A stretch of 12,834 bases of DNA, from contig CALEMD010000125.1 in the NCBI GenBank assembly GCA_937902945.1, forward strand, positions 1 to 12,834, given 5' to 3'. Under the pieces are notes generated by a model. That model was not told the DNA's origin, made no database searches, and saw nothing but the letters and a program-made list of their open reading frames with translations. This DNA is from an uncultured Erysipelotrichaceae bacterium (lineage in GTDB: Bacteria; Bacillota_I; Bacilli_A; Erysipelotrichales; Erysipelotrichaceae). Of the stretch, positions 7,160-12,834 are shown in pieces (the first letter of the stretch is position 1; the number at the start of each line of letters is the position of its first letter). The translations under genes were made by a program, and so were the position numbers.

Positions 7160-7193
7160 CGGTATTCAGTGTACACGATTCACATGGATACCG
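7160..7193. repeat. Dyad symmetry in the malQ-glgP divergent promoter region (candidate operator)
   Basis: CGGTATTCA (7160-7168) faces TGGATACCG (7185-7193): eight of nine positions are complementary and the ninth would be a T-G pair. GTG (7169-7171) and CAC (7181-7183) extend the symmetry with a one-base offset. It overlaps the proposed malQ -10 and touches its -35. It lies upstream of both likely transcription starts, so it is more likely a DNA operator than an RNA hairpin. The bound regulator is unknown; a LacI-family maltodextrin regulator is one possibility. Confidence 0.5.
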
Positions 7194-7196
7194 CAA
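7168..7196 (-). promoter_or_regulatory. Candidate malQ promoter
   Basis: On the minus strand TTGCGG (7191-7196) and TACACT (7168-7173) are 17 bp apart, with a TG one base upstream of the -10. The match is partial: three of six bases at -35 and four of six at -10. That would suit a regulated promoter, and the dyad at 7160-7193 covers nearly all of it. Confidence 0.4.
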
Positions 7197-7205
7197 AGCT
7201 GTTTA

Positions 7206-7214
7206 TGCTATTAT
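7206..7214 (+). promoter_or_regulatory. Candidate extended -10 promoter for glgP
   Basis: TGCTATTAT on the plus strand is an extended -10 with one mismatch to TATAAT. The -35 region at 17 bp spacing (GGATAC) is poor. Transcription would begin near 7221, only a few bases before the ribosome binding site. The dyad at 7160-7193 lies upstream, at a place where an activator or repressor could act. Confidence 0.4.
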
Positions 7215-7223
7215 AAACACTGC

Positions 7224-7230
7224 AGGGGGA
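7224..7230 (+). promoter_or_regulatory. glgP ribosome binding site
   Basis: AGGGGGA lies 6 nt before the ATG at 7237-7239. It fixes the glgP start: the reading frame is open upstream to an ATG at 7054, but that stretch runs through the malQ coding region and lacks phosphorylase sequence. Confidence 0.8.
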
Positions 7231-7236
7231 ACCAAA

Positions 7237-9498
7237 ATGCAGAACATTAAACAGGAATTCATGGATTTTCTAAACAAGCCTATTGAAAGAGCCAATGACA
7301 GAGAACTGTATGCGGCCGGTCAGAAGCTTGTACAGAAGCTTACAAAAGATTTGCCAATATCTCAGGGAAACAAGAAGCTTTATTATATCAGCGCTGAATT
7401 TCTCATCGGCAAGCAGTTAGGCAAGAACCTGATCAATCTTGGCATCTATGATCAGATCTCAGAAATACTTGAAGCTCACGGCAAAACCATTGAAGATATG
7501 GAACACACAGAAGAAGAACCATCTCTTGGCAATGGAGGTCTGGGAAGACTGGCAGCCTGCTTTATGGATTCAGCCGCCACTCTGTCTTTGCCGGCAGATG
7601 GAATCGGATTGAACTACCACTACGGACTGTTCAAGCAGCAGTTTGTCAATCACAAGCAGTCAGAAGAACCGGATGTGTGGCTCAATGAACCATGCTGGCT
7701 GCAGAATACAGATGTTTCCTTTCCAATACAATTAGGCAATCATACCGTTCACTCAAGAATGTATGACCTCGATATTATCGGGTATGAAGGCGGACACAAC
7801 CGTCTGCATCTATTTGATCTTGATACAGTCAACGGTGCAATCGTCGGCAAGGGCATCTCTTTCGACAAGAAAGATATTGATCATAACCTGACTCTGTTCC
7901 TGTATCCTGATGACAGTGATATGGATGGACAGCTTCTTAGAATCTATCAGCAGTACTTCATGGTTTCAAATGCTGCCCAGCTGATTCTGTCTGAAGAGAA
8001 GAAAGCCGGTCATGATCTGCATCATCTTGATCAGCATATCGCTATACAGATCAACGATACGCACCCGACTCTCGTCATACCGGAACTGATCAGACTGCTT
8101 ATGCAGGAAGGCATTCCGATGCGTGAAGCTGCTGGCATCGTTACGAATATCTGTGCCTATACCAATCATACAATCCTAGCCGAGGCTTTGGAAAAATGGC
8201 CGGTAGATTATCTTTGGAAAGTAGTTCCGCAGCTGATGCCTATCATTGAAGGTCTCGATTATGCGGTGGCCTGCTGCTACAGCAATAATCCAAATGTCGC
8301 AGTCATTGATGAAACAAACCGTGTTCATATGGCCCGCATTGACATGCACTTCAGCCACTCCATCAATGGTGTTGCAGCTCTGCACACAGAAATACTGAAA
8401 AATCAGGAATTGAAGCCTTTCTATGACATCTATCCTGAAAAATTCAACAATAAGACAAACGGCATTACCTTCCGCCGTTTCCTGATGCACAGCAATCATG
8501 AACTCAGTGCATATCTCGACAGTCTGCTTGGTGAAGAGTGGAAACATGATGCCAGCAAACTGCAGGAACTGATGCAGTATTACAACAATGAAGAAGTACT
8601 GAATAAGCTTGATGAGATCAAGCATAACAACAAAGTTCGCTGTGCTGCATTCCTTTCGAAAAAAGAAGGCATACAGGTAGATCCTGATTCCATCTTCTGC
8701 GTTCAGGTAAAGCGCATGCATGAATATAAGAGACAGCAGATGAATGCTCTGTTTGCCATCTATGAGTATCTGCAGATCAAAGCAGGAAACAAGCCAGAGC
8801 GTCCAATCACCATCATCTTCGGCGGCAAAGCAGCACCTGCCTACACAATGGCAAAGAACATCATCCATCTGATCCTGTGTCTGCAGGAACTGATTGATTC
8901 GGATCCGGAAGTCAGAAAATGGCTGAATGTTGTCATGATTGCCAACTACAATGTCACCAAAGCAGAACGCGTTATACCGGCCTGCGATATCAGTGAACAG
9001 ATCTCCCTTGCTTCAAAAGAGGCAAGCGGCACTGGCAATATGAAGTTCATGCTGAATGGCGCTATCACTCTTGGTACAGCGGATGGAGCGAATGTTGAAA
9101 TCCGCAATCTTGTCAACAATGACAATATCTACATCTTCGGACGTTCCAGTGATGAAGTTATTCATCTGTACAATACAAATGGATACAGTGCCCGCAGCTA
9201 TTATGAAGGCAGTGCAGATATCCGCCGCATCGTTGACTTCATTACCAGTCCTCAGCTGAGCGGCATCGGTGATATCAGCCTGCTTCGCGATCTGCAGAAC
9301 AACCTGATTCAGAAAGACTGGTTCATGACACTTCTTGATACAGAAGACTATATTCACACAAAGCTCAGAGCTATTCATGATTATAATGATCGTGAAAAAT
9401 GGAAGCGCATGTCCCTTGTCAATATAGCTAAAGCTGGATTCTTCTCAAGCGACAGAACGATTGATGAATACAACCGCGACATCTGGCATCTAAGATAA
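7237..9498 (+). CDS. glgP: Glycogen/starch/maltodextrin phosphorylase (GT35)
   Basis: Releases glucose-1-phosphate from alpha-1,4-glucan ends using phosphate and pyridoxal phosphate; cytosolic. The 753 residues (start at 7237) are a compact bacterial phosphorylase, shorter than the roughly 800-residue E. coli enzymes. Family blocks run in order: ISAEFLIG near the N-terminus, SLGNGGLGRLAACFMDS, the DDSDMDGQLLRIYQQYF segment, QINDTHPT, TNHTILAEALEKWP, the KRMHEYKRQ region, and EASGTGNMKF with the PLP-binding Lys603. The protein continues into LGTADGANVEI and ends normally at TAA 9496-9498. Divergent malQ supplies its substrate. Glycogen and maltodextrin preference cannot be separated from sequence alone; without glgA/B/C nearby, maltodextrin use is at least as likely. 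A terminator follows directly. Confidence 0.97.
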   Translation: MQNIKQEFMDFLNKPIERANDRELYAAGQKLVQKLTKDLPISQGNKKLYYISAEFLIGKQLGKNLINLGIYDQISEILEAHGKTIEDMEHTEEEPSLGNGGLGRLAACFMDSAATLSLPADGIGLNYHYGLFKQQFVNHKQSEEPDVWLNEPCWLQNTDVSFPIQLGNHTVHSRMYDLDIIGYEGGHNRLHLFDLDTVNGAIVGKGISFDKKDIDHNLTLFLYPDDSDMDGQLLRIYQQYFMVSNAAQLILSEEKKAGHDLHHLDQHIAIQINDTHPTLVIPELIRLLMQEGIPMREAAGIVTNICAYTNHTILAEALEKWPVDYLWKVVPQLMPIIEGLDYAVACCYSNNPNVAVIDETNRVHMARIDMHFSHSINGVAALHTEILKNQELKPFYDIYPEKFNNKTNGITFRRFLMHSNHELSAYLDSLLGEEWKHDASKLQELMQYYNNEEVLNKLDEIKHNNKVRCAAFLSKKEGIQVDPDSIFCVQVKRMHEYKRQQMNALFAIYEYLQIKAGNKPERPITIIFGGKAAPAYTMAKNIIHLILCLQELIDSDPEVRKWLNVVMIANYNVTKAERVIPACDISEQISLASKEASGTGNMKFMLNGAITLGTADGANVEIRNLVNNDNIYIFGRSSDEVIHLYNTNGYSARSYYEGSADIRRIVDFITSPQLSGIGDISLLRDLQNNLIQKDWFMTLLDTEDYIHTKLRAIHDYNDREKWKRMSLVNIAKAGFFSSDRTIDEYNRDIWHLR

Positions 9499-9502
9499 AA
9501 GC

Positions 9503-9535
9503 AGCACCCGTCATATAAAATGACGGGTGCTTTTC
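9503..9535 (+). terminator. glgP terminator
   Basis: An 11-bp perfect stem (9503-9513 with 9521-9531, G/C-rich, 7-nt loop) begins 4 nt after the glgP stop and is followed by TTTTC. On the minus strand the same stem is followed by GCTTTTATC, so it may also help stop nrdB transcripts arriving from the right. Confidence 0.85.
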
Positions 9536-9549
9536 TCTGCATAAAGCAG

Positions 9550-9569
9550 CAGCCGCATTTCTGCGGCTG
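9550..9569 (-). terminator. nrdB 3' hairpin (likely terminator with weak U-tract)
   Basis: CAGCCGCA and TGCGGCTG form an 8-bp perfect stem, with a GAAA tetraloop when read on the minus strand, 4 nt after the nrdB stop. The downstream tract is CTGCTTTATG, so it may be a weak terminator backed up by the glgP terminator hairpin read in reverse. It lies between two convergent genes. Confidence 0.55.
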
Positions 9570-9573
9570 TCTC

Positions 9574-10617
9574 TTATAGATCATCTTCTATTGCGGTACT
9601 CTTTGCATAGGCAGTGCTCCTTGCTTCAAAGAAGTCTGTCTTAACCATATTGGCATTGGAATACTGGGCAACCCATTTCATTGAAGCAGGTTCTTCTTCA
9701 TATCCTTCATACAATGTTCCCAGTCCTAGTGAACTGTATCTCAGGTTTCCAAGATACTTGATATAGTCAGAAACCATCTGTGTGTTCAATCCAGGTATTT
9801 CATTGCCGATGACATACTGTCCCCACTCAATCTCCTGCTTAACCCCTTCATCGACCATATCCCTGATCATTTTCAGGTTTTCTTCATCAAACAGAACCGG
9901 TTCTTCCTTGCGCAGTTCATTCAGTATTTCTCTGAACAGCCAAAGATGTGTATTCTCATCACGATTGATATAGCGGATTTCCTGTACGGACCCTGGCATC
10001 TTCCCGTTTCTGCCAAGATTGTAGAAGAACATGAATCCGGAATAGAAGTAGATTCCTTCAAGAATGAAGTTTGCAGTCAGCACCCTGAGGAATGTCCGCT
10101 TGTCTTTCTTATCTGTGAATTCATTGTACAGATCTCCGATGAATTTATTTCTCTTCAGAAGATGCGCATCATCTTTCCATTGATACAGAATATCATTGCG
10201 TTCCGTAGGATTGCATATTGTATCCAGCATATAGCTGTAGCTCTGTGAATGAACGCATTCCTGAAAGCTCTGAATTGTCAGGCAGAGATTCACTTCGCTG
10301 GCAGTGATATACTCACTGACTCTTGGCAGATTTGCCGTCTGTATAGAATCTAGGAATATCAGAAAACTCAGAATTTTGTCATAGGCTGTTCTTTCTGCCG
10401 GCAATAGATTCGGATAATCAGATTTATCCTGATCCATATTGATTTCTTCCGGAACCCAGAAATTATTCATTGCCTGCCGATACCAGTCACTGACCCATGG
10501 GTACTTCATGTTGTTAAAATCATTCAGATTGGTTGTGTCAAAATTGATCAGACGTCTGTCCCTTACTTCTGTATTGCCATCGGGATTGAAAAGCGGTTTT
10601 GGTTTTACCTGTTCCAT
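9574..10617 (-). CDS. nrdB: Ribonucleotide reductase class I, small (beta, R2) subunit
   Basis: Houses the metal centre and tyrosyl radical that starts nucleotide reduction by NrdA. With the start at 10617 it has 347 residues, typical for R2. All six metal ligands are visible: Asp90 (FLIFLDSIQ), Glu120 and His123 (FQECVHSQSY), Glu187 (LEGIYFY), Glu221 and His224 (RDENTHLWLF). The radical tyrosine is Tyr127, seven residues after Glu120 as in the E. coli enzyme. The tail KTDFFEARSTAYAKSTAIEDDL is the usual NrdA-binding C-terminus. The frame is open 35 codons upstream, but AAGGAG at 10625-10630 and the family start favour MEQVKPKP. It lies 13 nt after nrdA, so the pair is one operon. No nrdI or nrdH is adjacent, which favours an Ia-like di-iron enzyme over class Ib, but metal use is not proven by sequence. 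Confidence 0.96.
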   Translation of the reverse strand: MEQVKPKPLFNPDGNTEVRDRRLINFDTTNLNDFNNMKYPWVSDWYRQAMNNFWVPEEINMDQDKSDYPNLLPAERTAYDKILSFLIFLDSIQTANLPRVSEYITASEVNLCLTIQSFQECVHSQSYSYMLDTICNPTERNDILYQWKDDAHLLKRNKFIGDLYNEFTDKKDKRTFLRVLTANFILEGIYFYSGFMFFYNLGRNGKMPGSVQEIRYINRDENTHLWLFREILNELRKEEPVLFDEENLKMIRDMVDEGVKQEIEWGQYVIGNEIPGLNTQMVSDYIKYLGNLRYSSLGLGTLYEGYEEEPASMKWVAQYSNANMVKTDFFEARSTAYAKSTAIEDDL

Positions 10618-10624
10618 GTGTTTT

Positions 10625-10630
10625 CTCCTT
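10625..10630 (-). promoter_or_regulatory. nrdB ribosome binding site
   Basis: AAGGAG on the minus strand, directly after the nrdA stop (TAA, 10631-10633) and 7 nt before the nrdB ATG. It sets the nrdB start at 10617 and suggests coupled translation with nrdA. Confidence 0.85.
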
Positions 10631-12805
10631 TTATGCTGAGCAGCTTTCACAGTCTTCTGGATCCAAAGACTTGCTGCGGACATAATAAATTGTCTTAACA
10701 CCACACTGCCATGCCAATTCATATAGATTCAGCAGTTCACTCATCTTATAGTCATTCGTGATCCAGAGATTTACACTCTGTGCCTGATCGATATGACGCT
10801 GACGGATTCCAGCAGCCCGCACTGACCAGGTCTGATCAATAGAATGCGCATTCTTGTAAAGCCAATATGTATCCGGATTCAGATCCGGAGCAACACGCGG
10901 AAGAATAGCACCCTTTTTCTCTTCAAGGAAGAAACGATCCATTATCGGATCCAGTCCCGCTGTTGTTCCAATCAGAATAGAAGTGGAACTTGTCGGAGCG
11001 ATAGCCATAAGCCATGCGTTGCGCATGCCGTTCTTTGCTACACTCTCTTTCAGTTTCTGCCATTTATCTGAAGTGTAATCTCTTCTTTCGAAGTATTCAC
11101 CGGTCTGCCATTCACTGCCCTGGAATGCAATATAGCTTCCTCTTTCTGCAGCCAGTTCGCTTGAAGCTTTGATTGCTCCATACGCGAGTTCTTCAAACAC
11201 TTCATCCGCAAATTTCAAATGTTCTTCGCTTTCCCACTTGATGCCATTCTTTGCCAGCATGTGATGATAGCCGGAAACTCCAAGGCCTATGCTGCGGTAC
11301 TGCTGATTGGTGATCTTTGAATATGGAAGCGGATAGAAGTTCAGATCAATGACATTGTCAAGAGCTCTGACTACACAGCCTGTCAGTTCTTCCATTGTTT
11401 TATGATCTTTCACATTGATGTTTCCAAGGCATATGCTTGCCAGATTGCATGTGACATATTTGCCCGCCTTAGTCTTTGTGATAACTATTTCATCGCCATC
11501 TTCATTGACAATCTTCTCTGACTCCTGTTCCATTGCCGACATGTTCTGTGCTATTTCAGTGCACAGATTGGAACAGTAGATCATTCCTTCGTGCTTATTC
11601 GGATTTGCCTTATTGACAGTATCACGGAAGAATGCAAATGGTGTTCCTGTCTCAACTGCGGATTTCAGTATCAGTCTGACTAGTTCTTTCAATCGGATAA
11701 CACGCTTGCTGATGCGGGCATCATTGACACAGTCAAGATACTTCTTTTCCCATTCATCGCCATAGCAGTCTTCAAGGTTGTATCCTTTGATCATCTGTAT
11801 GTCATGAGGATCCATCAGATACCAGTCCTGATCAAGATTCTCCTTTGCTTTTTTCCAGAACAGATCTGGGTAGCATACCGCTGGGAATACATCATGCGCT
11901 TTCATGCGCTCATCGCCATTGTTTGTTCTCAGCTGCAGAAATTCCGGCAGATCACGATGCCATGCGTCTAAATAGACAGCCACTGCACCCTGCCGCATGC
12001 CAAGCTGATCAACAGCTACCGCAGTATCATTGATCACTCTGATCCAGCGGATCACTCCGCCGCTTGCCCCCTCAAATCCGCGTATGCTTCCTCCGCGTGA
12101 GCGGACCTTTCCTAAATACATACCCATGCCGCCGCCGAATTTGCTGACAGCCGCAAAATTGGAAATACTCTTATAGATACCATCCAGACTGTCTGGAACC
12201 GTATCAACAAAGCAGCTGGAAAGCTGATGATACGGCTTGCGGGCATTGGACATGGTTGGTGTTGCCATGGTTACCTGATGCTTGCTGAGCATGTCATAGA
12301 AGCGCTTCACCCAGTCAAGCCGATTGTCTGTTTCCTTCATAGCCAGATGCATTGCAATGCCAAGGTACATTTCCTGCGGTGATTCTAGAGGAATATGATG
12401 ATGGTCATGAATCACATACCTTGTCTCCAATAAATCAAGCCCCGAGAAAGTAAACAGATCATTTCTGGAAGGATCAATGATCTTCTCCAGTTCATCTATC
12501 TCTGCACGCGAATAACTGTCCAGTATATAGCTTCCGTAGAGGCCTTCATCACGCAGATATCTGATTTTCTCATACAGTCCATGAATTCCCCGTTCAGCTT
12601 CCTGCTTTTTCAATTCAATTTCTGTTTTGTAATACAGAAGACGGCCGGCTATCCGTTCCCACTTTGGCTCTTCCTTGCTTGTAAGCTCTGCTGCAGAGCG
12701 GATCAGAAGCTGCAGGCGCTGTGTTTCATTCAGCCCTTCTTTATTCATAGACGTAAACTTCATCTGCAGTCTTTCCAGGTCATAGTCTGGAAAATCCTTC
12801 TGTAT
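10631..12805 (-). CDS. nrdA: Ribonucleotide reductase class I, large (alpha, R1) subunit, 5' end missing
   Basis: Reduces ribonucleoside diphosphates to deoxy forms with NrdB. About 724 genuine codons are present; the contig ends before the start. Landmarks by base position: redox cysteine in SSCFVDT (about 12212-12214); NLCTE with the thiyl-radical cysteine (about 11561-11563) and Glu; the second redox cysteine in VTCNLASI (about 11447-11449); the tyrosine pair in KTIYYV (about 10682-10687); and a C-terminal CESC tail. About 15 residues more than in E. coli separate the radical cysteine from the second redox cysteine. Alignment by eye to E. coli NrdA suggests 25-35 N-terminal residues are lost, including the front of the ATP-cone whose remainder is still recognisable. 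The apparent GTG start at 12818-12820 and the residues MLFRS come from adapter sequence and are not real. Confidence 0.96.
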   Translation of the reverse strand: MQKDFPDYDLERLQMKFTSMNKEGLNETQRLQLLIRSAAELTSKEEPKWERIAGRLLYYKTEIELKKQEAERGIHGLYEKIRYLRDEGLYGSYILDSYSRAEIDELEKIIDPSRNDLFTFSGLDLLETRYVIHDHHHIPLESPQEMYLGIAMHLAMKETDNRLDWVKRFYDMLSKHQVTMATPTMSNARKPYHQLSSCFVDTVPDSLDGIYKSISNFAAVSKFGGGMGMYLGKVRSRGGSIRGFEGASGGVIRWIRVINDTAVAVDQLGMRQGAVAVYLDAWHRDLPEFLQLRTNNGDERMKAHDVFPAVCYPDLFWKKAKENLDQDWYLMDPHDIQMIKGYNLEDCYGDEWEKKYLDCVNDARISKRVIRLKELVRLILKSAVETGTPFAFFRDTVNKANPNKHEGMIYCSNLCTEIAQNMSAMEQESEKIVNEDGDEIVITKTKAGKYVTCNLASICLGNINVKDHKTMEELTGCVVRALDNVIDLNFYPLPYSKITNQQYRSIGLGVSGYHHMLAKNGIKWESEEHLKFADEVFEELAYGAIKASSELAAERGSYIAFQGSEWQTGEYFERRDYTSDKWQKLKESVAKNGMRNAWLMAIAPTSSTSILIGTTAGLDPIMDRFFLEEKKGAILPRVAPDLNPDTYWLYKNAHSIDQTWSVRAAGIRQRHIDQAQSVNLWITNDYKMSELLNLYELAWQCGVKTIYYVRSKSLDPEDCESCSA

Positions 12806-12834
12806 AGATCGGAAGAGCACACGTCTGAACTCCA
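12806..12834. other. Illumina TruSeq adapter contamination at contig end
   Basis: From AGATCGGAAGAGC at 12806 to the last base, all 29 bases match the standard Illumina TruSeq read-1 3' adapter as I know it. This is read-through left by incomplete trimming, not genome. It cuts nrdA and, read in reverse, creates a false GTG start and the peptide MLFRS. The sequence should be trimmed at 12805. Confidence 0.97.

Noticed and set aside
7170..7184. A CcpA cre-like site in the malQ-glgP gap
   Set aside because: On the minus strand AATCG and a final CA fit, but the leading TG and other consensus positions do not; the evidence is weaker than for the plain dyad.
7054..7236. An upstream in-frame ATG that would lengthen glgP by 61 residues
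   Set aside because: The extra part runs antisense through the start of malQ, has no phosphorylase similarity and no ribosome binding site, while AGGGGGA sits correctly before 7237.
8176..8868. A 230-codon open frame on the minus strand inside glgP
   Set aside because: It is opposite a fully conserved phosphorylase gene, has no recognisable domain and no promoter or ribosome binding site; open antisense frames of this kind are common.
10618..10722. 35-residue longer nrdB overlapping the nrdA end
   Set aside because: The extension is antisense-free but out-of-frame nrdA coding sequence; AAGGAG before 10617 and family length support the shorter form.
1..12834. Defence system, prophage, insertion sequence or CRISPR array
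   Set aside because: All coding space is filled by recognisable housekeeping genes; there are no transposase or integrase genes, no regularly spaced repeats and no unexplained long open frames.

Overview
This 12.8 kb stretch looks like a piece of a chromosome from a low-to-middling G+C member of the Bacillota (Firmicutes). Ribosome binding sites are strong (AAGGAG, GGGGAGGAG), intrinsic terminators are U-rich, and promoters are SigA-like. The gene set is housekeeping, with no insertion sequences, phage genes, CRISPR arrays or tRNAs. The style of the proteins would fit the gut class Erysipelotrichia, but that is an impression and could not be tested here. The right end is the end of an assembled contig: the last 29 bases are Illumina adapter, not genome.

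Layout, left to right. Bases 1-195 hold only hairpins downstream of guaA, two of them terminator-like. On the minus strand, pyrG (CTP synthase) is followed 57 nt later by guaA (GMP synthase). pyrG has its own clear promoter and a leader terminator placed where an attenuator would be. Upstream of these, also on the minus strand, malQ (4-alpha-glucanotransferase), uppP (undecaprenyl-diphosphatase) and a CcdA-thioredoxin fusion gene form a closely spaced group closed by a terminator that overlaps the last gene's stop codon. glgP (glycogen/maltodextrin phosphorylase) is on the plus strand, divergent from malQ across 98 bp that contain a dyad symmetry. glgP converges on nrdB, with hairpin terminators between them. 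nrdA and nrdB (class I ribonucleotide reductase, minus strand) close the window. nrdA lacks its true start because the contig ends inside it.

How the genes fit together. MalQ and GlgP are the classic pair for breaking down maltodextrin or glycogen: MalQ disproportionates short glucans and GlgP releases glucose-1-phosphate. PyrG, GuaA and NrdAB make CTP, GMP and deoxynucleotides. UppP recycles the lipid carrier for cell-wall synthesis, and the CcdA-thioredoxin fusion probably carries reducing power across the membrane to extracytoplasmic thiols. All enzymes checked keep their catalytic residues. I found no clearly new biological system. The points most worth a second look are the pyrG leader attenuator, which lacks the usual GGGC start; possible co-expression of guaA under it; the malQ-glgP dyad; and the adapter contamination that creates a false nrdA start.
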